A stretch of 64,000 nucleotides of DNA, from assembly GCA_963722715.1 (NCBI GenBank), contig CAVROA010000008.1, positions 124,001 to 188,000 on the forward strand, written 5' to 3'. The notes under the pieces are model-generated. The model was not told the DNA's origin, did not search any database, and saw only the letters and a list, made by a program, of their open reading frames with translations. Shown in pieces: positions 51,792-61,031 of the stretch. The first letter of the stretch is position 1. The number at the start of each line of letters is the position of its first letter. The translations under genes and the position numbers were made by a program. This DNA is from DASQGA01 sp963722715 (GTDB lineage Bacteria; Actinomycetota; Thermoleophilia; Gaiellales; Gaiellaceae).

Positions 51792-52898
51792 TTAGCTCAG
51801 TTTCGCGCGCTTCCGTTCCGGGTCGTAGACCGGGTGGCGAACGATCTCCCCGGGCACCATGCTCTCACCGACCCGAGCTTCGACTTTCTGGCCAGGCTCA
51901 CGCAGGTCCTTCTGGATCTTCGCGAGCCCGAGCGTCTTGCCGCCGAGGTGAGGCGACTCGATCGCCTGCGTGACGAGCCCGACCTCCTCGCCGTCGACGA
52001 GCAGCGGCGCCCCGCTCGCCTCGTCGCCGCCCGATTCGAGCACCACGCTGGTCAAGCGAAGGTCGGTGCCGTCGCGGTCGCGCTCGATTGCGTCGCGTCC
52101 CTGAAACGGGCCTTTCTCGAGGTCGACCGCCCAGCCCAGCCCCGCCTCCCAGGGCGAGACCATGGGGTCGTACTCGATGCCGCCGATGATGAAACCTCCC
52201 TCGATCCGGAAGAGGTCGAGCGCGACCATTCCGATCAGCTTCATGCCCTGAGGCTCGAGCGCTTCGAGGAGCGCATCCCAGAGCTCGAGGGCGCGATCGC
52301 GCTCGACCCAGAGCTCATATCCGAGCTCGGCCGTGTACCCGAGGCGCGTCATGAAGACCGGGATGCCCGCGATCGAGACGTCTTCGCGGAACGTGTAGTA
52401 GGGGAAGACCTCGTTCGAGAGGTCTGCATCGGTGAGGCTCTGGAGCATCTCGCGGCTCTTGGGCCCCTGGAGGCAGAGGTGGGGCATGGCATCCGTGAAC
52501 TCACGGACCTCGATGCCCTCCGGCGCCTGGTCCTGAAAGATGTGAAAGTCGGCGTCGTTCGCGCCGCAGAAGCGGATCCGGTCCGGCGAGCGCATCATGA
52601 CCGTGCAGTCGTCCACCATCTTCCCGTTCTCGTCCGTCAGCGGGCCGTACGCGATCTGCCCCTGGCCGAGCTTCGAGACGTCGCGGGCGACGATCGTGTT
52701 CACGTAGTCCTGTGCCCCCGGCCCCTCGATGTCGACCTTCCTGAGCATGGTGAAGTCCATCAAGCCGGCCGCTTCGCGGACGGCACGGTATTCCCCCTCC
52801 GTGTCGGTCACGACCAGCGGCGCCCAGTAACCGAAGAGGTCCATCCACTGGTCGGTCAGCGCCTCGAGGCGCGGGTAGAACGCAGTCTCCTTGCTCAT
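51792..52898 (-). CDS. GcvT-like folate-binding aminomethyltransferase
   Basis: The 368-residue protein has the GcvT fold: LMDFTMLRKVDIEGPGAQDYV, LTDENGKMVDDCTVM, RLGYTAELGYELWVE and WEAGLGWAVDLEKGPFQGRDA. Relatives pass a methylene group to tetrahydrofolate. It overlaps the previous gene by four bases (ATGA) as the last gene of the trimethylamine operon, so it may take the C1 unit released by amine oxidation. It is paralogous to the C-terminal half of the flavoenzyme at 29313. Confidence 0.87.
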   Translation of the reverse strand: MSKETAFYPRLEALTDQWMDLFGYWAPLVVTDTEGEYRAVREAAGLMDFTMLRKVDIEGPGAQDYVNTIVARDVSKLGQGQIAYGPLTDENGKMVDDCTVMMRSPDRIRFCGANDADFHIFQDQAPEGIEVREFTDAMPHLCLQGPKSREMLQSLTDADLSNEVFPYYTFREDVSIAGIPVFMTRLGYTAELGYELWVERDRALELWDALLEALEPQGMKLIGMVALDLFRIEGGFIIGGIEYDPMVSPWEAGLGWAVDLEKGPFQGRDAIERDRDGTDLRLTSVVLESGGDEASGAPLLVDGEEVGLVTQAIESPHLGGKTLGLAKIQKDLREPGQKVEARVGESMVPGEIVRHPVYDPERKRAKLS

Positions 52899-55051
52899 GC
52901 TGTCTCCGTTTCGTCCGTCGGGGCTGTGACCGCCGCAGGCTCCCGCGCCGGCCGCTCCGGCTCGAGGTCGAGAGACTCGAGCACGAGCTCGGAAAGCTCC
53001 CGCAGCTCGATCTCTCCCTGGTGGCCGGAAGTCTTGATCGCATCCTCGTACATCGTCACGTCTTTCGGGCAGGCGACGACGAAGTAGTCGAGGCCTCCGA
53101 GCGCGACTGCCTCGTCGATCCGCTGCTCGCTCGGCCTGCGCGCGCCCTCCGCCTTCAGCTCCTTCATCCAGATGCGGCCACCGCCCGCGCCGCAGCAGAA
53201 GGAGTTGTCGCGATTCCTTGGCATCTCGACCAGCTCGATGCCGAGCGCCGCGAGGACCTGGCGTGGTGCCTCGTAGACGCCGTTGTAGCGGCCGAGCGTG
53301 CACGGGTCGTGGTAGGTGACCCGGTACCCGAGCCCGTTCGGCCTGAGGCGCCCTGCCTCGATCAGCTCGAGGAGGAGCTGGGAGTGGTGGACGACGTCCC
53401 AGCTGCCGCCGAAGTCCGGATACTCGTTTCGAAGCGTGTGGAACGTATGCGGGTCCGAGGAGAAGATGCGGTCGAAGCTGCACCCCGAGATCGTCTTCAC
53501 GTTCTCCTCCGCAAGCGAGGCATAGAGCCCCTCCTCGCCCGCGCGGCGAACGTCGCAGCCACCGGTCTTCTCAGCGTCGAAGAGGATCCCGAAGTCGACC
53601 CCAGCATGGTGGAGGATCCGGGCGAGCGCCTGCGTGTTCCGCTGGTTCCGCGGATCGAAGGACGCGTAGTCGCCGACGAACCAGAGGTGCTCCGCGGGTT
53701 GCTTGCGGATGTCCTTCACCTCGAAGTCGAGCTCCCGGGTCCAGCGGGCGCGCTTGCGCTTCGCCTCCCCGAACGAGTTCCCAGACGTGTAGATGGTCTC
53801 GAGCGTCTGCTGGAGCATGGAGTCCATCTCGCCCTGCTCGACGAGCCGCCTTCGCATCTGGTTGATGATCGGAACGTGCTCGATCCCGACCGGGCAGATC
53901 TCGACACACGCCATGCATTGCATGCACGACCAGAGGGTCTCCGGCCGGATCGGGTCGCCGAGGACCGAGCCCTTCTCCTCGTAGAGCGGCTCGATGTGGA
54001 GCGAGTGGCGGATGCCAATCGATCCCTCCGCATACTCGCGCAGGTCGAGCACGAGGTCGCGGGGCGACAGCGGGTAGCCCGAGTTCGTGGCCGGACACGC
54101 GGCATGGCACTTGCCGCACTTTGTGCAGGCATCGAGGTTCACGAGGTGCTTCCACGAGAGGTCCTCGATGAGCCCGTAGCCGACCTCCTCGGGCTTGGCG
54201 TTCGGTGGGAGCGGCGGGAGCTTCTTGCCGGCCGTGTCGTCGCGAAGGGCGACCGCGGCCGGCCCGGTGAGCATGTGCACGGCCTTCGTGAACGGGATCG
54301 ACGCGACGAAGGCGAGCGCGGCGATCCCGTGCACCCACCACTGCGCGAAATGCGCGCTCTGCGCCGCGTCGCCGGTCAGCCCGAGGTTCCGGAAGCCCTG
54401 GCCGGCGGCCCAGCCCAGCGGCGACCAGACCTCGAAGTCAGGGTCGAGCTCGGCGATCCGGAAGGATTCGAGGAGGAAGCCGGTGAGAGCGAGGAAGAAG
54501 AGGATCCCGAGGAAGAGCCAGTCGCCGATCACGTAGGGCTTGCGGTCGTACTCCCCCTCCGCACGGTCGGGCCGCCAGTAGTCGAGTCGGAACGGCCGCA
54601 GGACACCGCGCTTCACCGCCATGACCCCAAGGCCGACGATCAGCGCGACGCCGAAGACGTCGAGGAAGAGCGAGTAGCCGAGGTAGAACCAGCCCTCGAA
54701 GAAGTGCCACCCGAGGACCGGGCTCGCGAAGTCGTCCTGGAACGCCAGGATGGCCGTGCCGGCGAAGAGCACCATGAACCCGTAGAAGATGAGCAGGTGG
54801 CCGAGGCCGGCCGCGGGATCACGCTTGCGGAGCCAGGAGTGCGTGACGACCACCTCTGTGACCCGTTGCAGGCGCCGCTTCGGCTCGTCGACCTTGAAGG
54901 CGCCGCGTCCCCGCCGGTACTTGAGCGCCAGCTTCACGGCGCCCCAGAAGAAGATCGCCGTCGAGACGACGATCAGGACGTACCAGAGGACGATCTGCCA
55001 GGTGTCGAGGTTCGCGAAGGTCTCGCGCGTCTCGGTGGCGGCCGCCAGCAT
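52895..55051 (-). CDS. Membrane Fe-S oxidoreductase, ETF:menaquinone oxidoreductase (EMO)-like
   Basis: The 718-residue protein has an N-terminal membrane part of about six segments (residues 18-270) with spaced His residues (GHLLIFYGF, WHFFEGWFY, WWVHGIAAL, AVHMLTGP) that could bind b-type haem. Two 4Fe-4S sets follow (CTKCGKCHAACP and CMQCMACVEICP), then a CCG-type domain (YHDPCTLGRYNG, DNSFCCGAGGG). This matches membrane ETF:menaquinone oxidoreductases and the DgcB/heterodisulfide-reductase-like group. Lying directly after etfA, it likely moves electrons from ETF into the membrane quinone pool. Confidence 0.85.
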   Translation of the reverse strand: MLAAATETRETFANLDTWQIVLWYVLIVVSTAIFFWGAVKLALKYRRGRGAFKVDEPKRRLQRVTEVVVTHSWLRKRDPAAGLGHLLIFYGFMVLFAGTAILAFQDDFASPVLGWHFFEGWFYLGYSLFLDVFGVALIVGLGVMAVKRGVLRPFRLDYWRPDRAEGEYDRKPYVIGDWLFLGILFFLALTGFLLESFRIAELDPDFEVWSPLGWAAGQGFRNLGLTGDAAQSAHFAQWWVHGIAALAFVASIPFTKAVHMLTGPAAVALRDDTAGKKLPPLPPNAKPEEVGYGLIEDLSWKHLVNLDACTKCGKCHAACPATNSGYPLSPRDLVLDLREYAEGSIGIRHSLHIEPLYEEKGSVLGDPIRPETLWSCMQCMACVEICPVGIEHVPIINQMRRRLVEQGEMDSMLQQTLETIYTSGNSFGEAKRKRARWTRELDFEVKDIRKQPAEHLWFVGDYASFDPRNQRNTQALARILHHAGVDFGILFDAEKTGGCDVRRAGEEGLYASLAEENVKTISGCSFDRIFSSDPHTFHTLRNEYPDFGGSWDVVHHSQLLLELIEAGRLRPNGLGYRVTYHDPCTLGRYNGVYEAPRQVLAALGIELVEMPRNRDNSFCCGAGGGRIWMKELKAEGARRPSEQRIDEAVALGGLDYFVVACPKDVTMYEDAIKTSGHQGEIELRELSELVLESLDLEPERPAREPAAVTAPTDETETA

Positions 55052-55062
55052 AGGCTGGAAGG

Positions 55063-56005
55063 CTAGAACAGCTTCTCGAGCTCGTCCGCGACCTCGAAGA
55101 GGTCGGCGACGGCCCCGTAGTGAGCGACGTTGAAGATCGCTGCCTCGGGATCCGTGTTCACGGCGATGATCGTCCCCGCCGTCTTCATGCCCGCGAGGTG
55201 CTGCACCGCGCCCGAGATCCCAAGAGCGAGGTACACCTTCGGCTTCACGGTCTTGCCGGACTGGCCGACCTGGCGCGCGTTCGTCATCCAGCCGGCGTCG
55301 ACGATCGGACGGGAGACCGAGAGCGTCGCGCCCATCCTGTCGGCGAGCTCCTCGAACTGCCCGATGGCGTCCTTCTCGCCGACGCCGCGGCCGATCGAGA
55401 GGAGGAACTCGGCGGTCGTGATGTCCACGTCCCCCTGCTCGACCTCCTCAAAGCCGACGTGCCGGGCGCGCGACTCGGCGGAAGGCGCGGAGATCTCCGT
55501 GACGCTTGCCGAGCCCGAGCCCTCGGCGGGAGCCCAGGAGGTCGGCCGGAGGAGGAGCATGACGCAGTCCTTGCCCGGAAACTCGACCTCGGCGTTGACC
55601 TTGGCGCCGTAGTACGACCTCTGCGCGACCAGGGAGCCGCCCTCCGCGCTGACGGCGAAGACATCCGAGGCATACCCGAGCCCGAGCTTCGTGGCGACCG
55701 CGGGCGCGAAGTCCATGCTGTTCACCGTGAAGCCGAGCAGGACGACATCCGGCTTCCGCTCTGCGATCACCGCCTCGAGCGCCGCCTGGTAGACGTCGTT
55801 CTCGAACTCCTCGGCCTCGACGGCAACCGTGACGATCTCGTCCACGCCCGCGACGTCGACCTGGTCCCGTGAGGGCCGACGGGTCCTTCGCGATCACGAC
55901 GGCGGTGACCGGGCCGCCGACGTCCTTCGCCGCCGTCACGAGCTCGAGCGTCACCGGCCGTACCTGGCCTCGCAGGTGCTCCGCGACGACGAGGACGCCC
56001 GCCAT
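55063..56005 (-). pseudogene. etfA: Electron transfer flavoprotein alpha subunit EtfA, one frameshift
   Basis: The N-terminus (MAGVLVVAEHLRGQVRPVTLE to DPSALT) lies in one frame; the rest (VDVAGVDEIVTVAVEAEEF to the end) in another. The C-terminal FAD domain is complete (GRGVGEKDAIGQFEELADRMG, QVGQSGKTVKPKVYLALGISGAVQH, AVNTDPEAAIFNVAHYG). Removing one G at about 55866-55868 (coding TCACGGGAC) restores the gene. With an intact etfB, tmd and EMO around it, a sequence error is the simpler reading. The start overlaps the etfB stop by one base. Confidence 0.87.
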
Positions 56006-56772
56006 CAGGTCAGCCGCTCCTTGACGATCTCCGCGATCCGTTGGGCAACCGCCTCCGGGCTCCCGTTCAGCATCTCGGCTCCCTCGCCTTTCGGCGGGAC
56101 GAACATGCGGCGCACGCGCGCGGCCGGCTCGCCGAGGTCGCCGGGCTCGACCTCCTCGATCTCCTTCTGCTCGGCCTGCTTGATGGCGCGAAGGGTCGCG
56201 TACCGGGGCTCGTTGATCCCCGTCTGGATCGTGAGCACGGCCGGCGTATCCACCTCGACGACGTCGACCAGACCGCCTTCCAGCTCGCGGCTCACGCGGG
56301 CCTTCCTCGCATCGTGGTCGTAGTCGAGCTTCCGGACGACAGCCACACGCGGAAGGCCGAGCAGCTCGGCCAGCGCCACGCCCGTGGTCGCCTGGACCGC
56401 GTCCGCAGACTGGACGCCGCAGAAGACGAGGTCCGGCTGCTCCTTCTCGACCACCTGGGCGAGGGCTCGTGCGATCGAGATCGGATCGCGATCGGCGATG
56501 CCCTCGATCGAGATGCGAACGCCGCGATCGGCTCCCATCGCGAGGCAGCGTCGCATCGCCTCCTCCGCATCCTCGTCGCCGGCGGTGACGACCACCACCT
56601 CGCCCTCCCCTCCGAGGCGCTCCCGAATCTGGAGCGCCTCCTCGGTGGCGAAGGTGTCCCATTCGTTCAGGGCGAATTCGAGGTAGTCGGGATCGACGCT
56701 CCGCCCGTCGTCGGTGAACTCGACCTCGTCCCCGAGCGTCGCCACCTGCTTCGCGCAGACGACGATCTTCAT
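56005..56772 (-). CDS. etfB: Electron transfer flavoprotein beta subunit EtfB
   Basis: The 255-residue protein begins MKIVVCAKQVATLGDEVEF and shows the AMP-site pattern VVVTAGDEDAEEAMRRCLAMGADRG and LVFCGVQSADAVQATTGVALAELL, plus VDTPAVLTIQTGINEPRYA near the end. With EtfA it forms the FAD carrier that takes electrons from the trimethylamine dehydrogenase next door. Confidence 0.92.
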   Translation of the reverse strand: MKIVVCAKQVATLGDEVEFTDDGRSVDPDYLEFALNEWDTFATEEALQIRERLGGEGEVVVVTAGDEDAEEAMRRCLAMGADRGVRISIEGIADRDPISIARALAQVVEKEQPDLVFCGVQSADAVQATTGVALAELLGLPRVAVVRKLDYDHDARKARVSRELEGGLVDVVEVDTPAVLTIQTGINEPRYATLRAIKQAEQKEIEEVEPGDLGEPAARVRRMFVPPKGEGAEMLNGSPEAVAQRIAEIVKERLT

Positions 56773-56803
56773 CGAGCCTCGACCCCCCGGCGCGGCGCCA
56801 ACT

Positions 56804-58939
56804 CTAGATCGCCGCGCCCGTCAGCGAGCCCGCCTCCTCGCGCTCGATCACCCGCCGCTCGCGGATGAAGGGCTTCGGCGTCGCCGGATCGTCCGAGTCG
56901 ATCTCGCGCGCGAGCCGGTGCCCGGAGAACACGCAGTCCGCCGTGAGGCGCGGAGCCTCGCAGTCGCCGATCCGGTAGAGGCCGGTGATGCCCTCGGCGT
57001 TCAGCGCATCCAGGCCGATCCGGTCCTTCAGCTCGCGGAAGAGCGCCTCGTTCGAGCGGCGCTGGGTCACGAGCACGACCGCGTCGACGCCCCAATCGGT
57101 CAGGTGCTCCTCGTCGAAGACGTGCGCGGAGGTGACCTTGCCCTGCTCCATCTGGGTCGGGATCTGGTACGTGACCATCTCGACCTTCAGCTTGTGGAGC
57201 TTCCGGTGCATGTTGGGAGCCTCGAGCGTGAAGTGCATGTACGGCCCGATGTGCCCGAGGTGGGTCATGAGCGTCACTTGCTTGCCGTCGAGGGCGAGCT
57301 TCTCCGCCAGCGAGGGGCCCATGTAATACCCGTCGTCGTCGACGATCAGCACCTTGTCGCCGGGCACCTCTTTCCCGTCGCGCATGATCTGCTCGGGCGT
57401 CAGGCACCAGGGCTGGCTGGCGTCCGCCCCCGGGATCGTGTCGTGGGTGCAGCCGTTCAAGCCGTCGGTGGCCCAGTACGCGCCCGTCGCGACGACCACG
57501 ATCTCGGCGCCGTAGTCCTTGACGCCGTCGGCATCGAGCTCGGTGTTCGGGATGAACTCGACGTTCTTCAGCTTGTCGATCTGGATGCGGCGATAGTTGA
57601 CGACGCGAGCCCATTCGCCGAGTCCGGGGAGCTGCGGGACCCAGCGCATGATCCCGCCCATGTCGTCCTGCGCCTCGACCAGGTGGACGCGGCGCATGCC
57701 GCGCTTCCCGAGCACCATTGCGCACTCCATGCCGGCCGGGCCCGAGCCGACCACGAGCACGTCGTTGTCGGCGTTCTCGGCGCGGGAGAACTTCTCCGGG
57801 TGCCAGCCGCGGCGGTACTCCTCGCCCGCGGTCGCGTTCTGCGTGCAGATCAGCGGCGGGCCGCCGATCTCCCAGCGGGAGATGCAGATGTTGCAGCCGA
57901 TGCACTCGCGGATGTCGTCGAGCCGCCCCTCGTCGATCTTCTTCGGGAGGAACGGATCGGAGATGGAGGGCCGGCAGGTCGCGATGATGTCGAGACAGCC
58001 GGACTCGATCGCCTCGACCATCATGTTCGGGTCGACGAAGCGGCCGACACCCAGCACCGGCTTCTTCGCGACTTCCTTGATCCGCTTCTGCCAGGGAAGC
58101 AGGCGTCCCGAGGGGTAGAAGCGGGAGGGTGTGGCGTCCTCGCCCCACTCGGAGATGCCTGAGACGTTGATGTCCCAGACGTCCACGATGTCGTCGCACA
58201 TCTCGACAAACGGAACGCAGTCTCGCTCCAGCTGGGTTCCGGGCTCGCCCATGAACATGTCCGTCGACATGCGGACGCAGATCGCGCAGGTGTCGCCCAC
58301 GGCCTCCTTGACCTGCTCGATCGTCTCGCGCCAGAAGCGGGCGCGGTTCTCGAAGGAGCCGCCGTACTCGTCCGTGCGCTTGTTGTAGTAGGGGGTGAGG
58401 AACTGCTGCGGCAGGTAGGAGTGCGACCCGTAGACGTAGACGATGTCGAACCCCGCGGTGCGCGCGCGCTTCGCCGCCGCGACGTAGAGGCCCTGAACCT
58501 CGCGGATGTCGTCCTTGTCCATCTCCTTGCAGTAGGTCAGGTGCTCGAAGTCGCTCGGGATCTGTGAGGGACCGCGCGGGACGGCACGCGTCTCCATGCA
58601 CGGCGCGTGCGGGCCGCCGTACCAGAGCTCGCAGGCCGCCAGGGCGCCGTGCTCGTGGAGCATGTCGCACATGACCGAGAGGTTCTTGATGTCGTCCTCG
58701 TCCCAGAGCCGCGCCGAGACCCGGTGCGTGTCGTCGGACTCCGGGGAGATCGAGCAGTACTCGGTGCAACAGGCGCCGTAGCCGCCCTCCGCTTTCATCG
58801 CCCGGAAGTAGGCTTGATTCAGAGGCTTCTCGGAGCCGAATCCGTTGCAGTGGGGGATCTGGTAGAAGCGGTTCTTCATCGTCACCGGGCCGAGCTGGAT
58901 CGGCTCGAAGAGGATGTCGTGCCTCGGATCGCGCGCCAT
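56804..58939 (-). CDS. tmd: Trimethylamine dehydrogenase
   Basis: This 711-residue iron-sulfur flavoprotein matches methylotroph trimethylamine dehydrogenase nearly without gaps over residues 1-365. Numbering with Met1: Cys31 (covalent FMN), Tyr61, Trp265 and Trp356 (the aromatic bowl around the methylated cation), Tyr170/His173/Asp268 (catalytic triad) and the 4Fe-4S set Cys346, 349, 352, 365 are all present. Dimethylamine dehydrogenases have Gln at the Tyr61 site, so trimethylamine is favoured. It oxidises trimethylamine to dimethylamine and formaldehyde and reduces ETF. ATG follows AGGAGG. First gene of the operon. Confidence 0.9.
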   Translation of the reverse strand: MARDPRHDILFEPIQLGPVTMKNRFYQIPHCNGFGSEKPLNQAYFRAMKAEGGYGACCTEYCSISPESDDTHRVSARLWDEDDIKNLSVMCDMLHEHGALAACELWYGGPHAPCMETRAVPRGPSQIPSDFEHLTYCKEMDKDDIREVQGLYVAAAKRARTAGFDIVYVYGSHSYLPQQFLTPYYNKRTDEYGGSFENRARFWRETIEQVKEAVGDTCAICVRMSTDMFMGEPGTQLERDCVPFVEMCDDIVDVWDINVSGISEWGEDATPSRFYPSGRLLPWQKRIKEVAKKPVLGVGRFVDPNMMVEAIESGCLDIIATCRPSISDPFLPKKIDEGRLDDIRECIGCNICISRWEIGGPPLICTQNATAGEEYRRGWHPEKFSRAENADNDVLVVGSGPAGMECAMVLGKRGMRRVHLVEAQDDMGGIMRWVPQLPGLGEWARVVNYRRIQIDKLKNVEFIPNTELDADGVKDYGAEIVVVATGAYWATDGLNGCTHDTIPGADASQPWCLTPEQIMRDGKEVPGDKVLIVDDDGYYMGPSLAEKLALDGKQVTLMTHLGHIGPYMHFTLEAPNMHRKLHKLKVEMVTYQIPTQMEQGKVTSAHVFDEEHLTDWGVDAVVLVTQRRSNEALFRELKDRIGLDALNAEGITGLYRIGDCEAPRLTADCVFSGHRLAREIDSDDPATPKPFIRERRVIEREEAGSLTGAAI

Positions 58940-59067
58940 TTCTACAGGCCTCCTAGGTTCGGGCGAAGGCACGATTCTTCCTCTCCTGACCCGGACTTGC
59001 AAGCTGCATGAAAGGCCACAAGCGGCGCTGTAGGGTCTCCTGGATTCGAACGGAGGAGGACGCTGGC

Positions 59068-60561
59068 ATGGCAGAGGAATTCGACTACGTGATCGTCGGC
59101 GGCGGCTCGGCCGGAGCGGTGCTCGCAGCACGCCTCGCCGAGGACGCCGGTGTGAGCGTCTGCCTGCTCGAAGCAGGCCCTTCGGACGAGGGCAAGCCCG
59201 AGATCCTCGAGCTCCAGCGCTGGCCCGAGCTCCTGCAGTCGGAGTACGACTACGACTACGCGATCGAGCCGCAGGAGCGCGGCAACAGCGAGATCCGCCA
59301 CAGCCGCGCGCGGGTTCTCGGCGGCTGCAGCTCTCACAACGTGTGCCAGGCCTGGCGCGCCCCGGAATACGACCTTCGCGCCTGGGAGGCCGGCGGGGCG
59401 ACCGGCTGGGGCCCGGAGGGGACGCGGCGCTACTACGACCGCGTGTTCGAGCGGACCGGTCTCGAGCACGATTCGCCGGACAACAACGCCGCCGCGGCTT
59501 TCATCGAGGCCTGCACGCAGGCCGGCTATCCCGAGCACACCTGGGACGGCGACGGCGGCCGGGAAGGCACGGGTTGGGTCCCGGTGAACGCGAAGGGAAA
59601 GCTACGGCGGTCGAGCTCGGTCGCGTACCTGCATCCGCTTTCCGGGCTCCCGCAGAACCTCGAGGTCAGGACGGGGGTGCAGGCGCTTCGCATCGTGCTG
59701 GACGAGGAAGGGAGCGCAACGGGGGTCGAGACAGCCGGCGGCGAAGTGTCGGCCCGTCGCGAAGTGATCGTCTGCGCGGGTGTCTTCGACTCGGCGAAGC
59801 TGCTCCTCCTCTCTGGGATCGGCCCCGCCGGGCAGCTGCGCGAGCTCGGCATCGAGGTCAAGGCCGACCTGCCGGTCGGTGAGCACCTGATCGACCACCC
59901 CGAGGGCGTTGTCATCTACCGGACGAAACGGCCGATCCGGCAGCCCTCGACCACGTGGTGCGATGCCGTGCTCCTGGCCAAGGCGCCGGGCTCCGAGTCG
60001 GAGGGCCCGGATCTCATGCTGTGGTTCTTCTCGGGCCACTTCGAGGAGTTCACGACGAAGGCGGGGGAGGTGGCCGAGATGACTGCCTTCTCGCTCGGCC
60101 CGGACGTGACGCATCCGCGGAGCGAGGGCACCGTCACGCTCCGCTCGACCGATCCGGCCGATCCGCCCCGGATCGACCCGCGCTACTTCACCGATCCCGA
60201 GGGCTACGACGAGCGCACGGTGCTCGAGGGCATCAAGCTGGCCCGGCGGATCGCCGAGCAGCCGGCGCTCGCGGACTGGATCGAACGGGAGCTCCAGCCG
60301 GGGCCGGAGATGACGAGTGACGACGAGCTGATGGCGTACGCCCGGACGACCGCGTACACCGCGTTCCACCCGGCCGGAACGTGCAAGATGGGAGCGGCGG
60401 ACGATGCGAGCGCTGTGGTCGACCCGGAGCTCCGCGTGCGAGGGATCCGACGACTCCGCGTCGCGGACGCGTCGATCATCCCGAGCATGATCGGGGTCAA
60501 CATCAACATCACCTGCATGATGATCGGCGAGAAGTGCGCCGACCTCGTCAAGGCCGGCTGA
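59068..60561 (+). CDS. GMC oxidoreductase (choline dehydrogenase-like)
   Basis: The 497-residue FAD enzyme starts MAEEFDYVIVGGGSAGAVLAARLAED after CGGAGGAGGA. It has the GMC signatures: LEAGPSDEG, RARVLGGCSSHNVCQAWRA, VIVCAGVFDSAKLLLLSGIGP, and catalytic FHPAGTCKMG. It would oxidise an alcohol such as choline to an aldehyde. It diverges from the trimethylamine operon with a shared 128-base gap. The C-terminal INITCMMIGEK differs from the usual NTNAPT, so substrate is uncertain. Confidence 0.87.
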   Translation: MAEEFDYVIVGGGSAGAVLAARLAEDAGVSVCLLEAGPSDEGKPEILELQRWPELLQSEYDYDYAIEPQERGNSEIRHSRARVLGGCSSHNVCQAWRAPEYDLRAWEAGGATGWGPEGTRRYYDRVFERTGLEHDSPDNNAAAAFIEACTQAGYPEHTWDGDGGREGTGWVPVNAKGKLRRSSSVAYLHPLSGLPQNLEVRTGVQALRIVLDEEGSATGVETAGGEVSARREVIVCAGVFDSAKLLLLSGIGPAGQLRELGIEVKADLPVGEHLIDHPEGVVIYRTKRPIRQPSTTWCDAVLLAKAPGSESEGPDLMLWFFSGHFEEFTTKAGEVAEMTAFSLGPDVTHPRSEGTVTLRSTDPADPPRIDPRYFTDPEGYDERTVLEGIKLARRIAEQPALADWIERELQPGPEMTSDDELMAYARTTAYTAFHPAGTCKMGAADDASAVVDPELRVRGIRRLRVADASIIPSMIGVNINITCMMIGEKCADLVKAG

Positions 60562-60563
60562 GC

Positions 60564-61031
60564 CTATTCGTTCGTCCAGACGAGGCAGGGCGCGTCCTCG
60601 CGAATGCGCTTGACCGCCTTGCGGAAGAAACGCTTCCCCAGGTCCCTCGGGTTCGGCCCGAAGACGAGCAGGCCGATCTGCTCGGTCTTCGCCACCTCCA
60701 CCGCCATCTTCACCGGCCTCGGATTGTGGAACGCGAGCTGCGTGGTTGTCACTCCGCGCGCGCGTGCCCTTCGCGCGACGGCGTCGAGGTGCTTGCGGAT
60801 CAGCTGTTCGGCGTACTGGCGCGCGACGTGGCCGACGTAGTTTCGGTACTCGAGCGGGATTGCGTCGCAGATGTAGAGCTCTGCGCCCGTCTGCGCCGCC
60901 GACTCGATGGCGAACGCGATCGCCGGCTCCTCGAGCTCGACATTCAGCGTCAACAGCATCACCGGACGGACGTTGCGCGCGACCGGGCCCGCTGCGGGAG
61001 GAGCCGGGCGGTCGAGCGTCCCGCGCGTCAC
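60564..61031 (-). CDS. Universal stress protein-like (UspA fold)
   Basis: The 155-residue protein starts with a GTG that overlaps the stop of the previous gene by two bases. It has a strand-helix pattern MLLTLNVELEEPAIAFAIESAAQTGAEL and IGLLVFGPNPRDLGKRFFRKAVKRI, with the loop like the ATP-binding GxxxxGK of UspA but not matching it exactly. A long open frame upstream has an Arg/Pro-rich composition and is not part of the protein. Likely role in stress or transport regulation; not certain. Confidence 0.65.
   Translation of the reverse strand: MTRGTLDRPAPPAAGPVARNVRPVMLLTLNVELEEPAIAFAIESAAQTGAELYICDAIPLEYRNYVGHVARQYAEQLIRKHLDAVARRARARGVTTTQLAFHNPRPVKMAVEVAKTEQIGLLVFGPNPRDLGKRFFRKAVKRIREDAPCLVWTNE

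Noticed and set aside
53021..55066. 681-codon open frame on the plus strand opposite the EMO-like gene
   Set aside because: High-GC third positions create long antisense frames; its protein is Arg/Glu/Leu-rich without motifs and the minus-strand gene has clear membrane and Fe-S motifs.
56804..58939. Call as DgcA-type dimethylglycine demethylase because of the EMO/EtfAB neighbours
   Set aside because: The aromatic-bowl residues, covalent FMN Cys and Fe-S spacing match trimethylamine dehydrogenase almost without gaps over the first 365 residues.
59038..59062. tRNA-like T-loop sequence (GGATTCGAAC) upstream of the GMC gene
   Set aside because: The flanking bases do not form a T stem on either strand and no acceptor or anticodon arms are found; it is the ribosome-site region of the gene.
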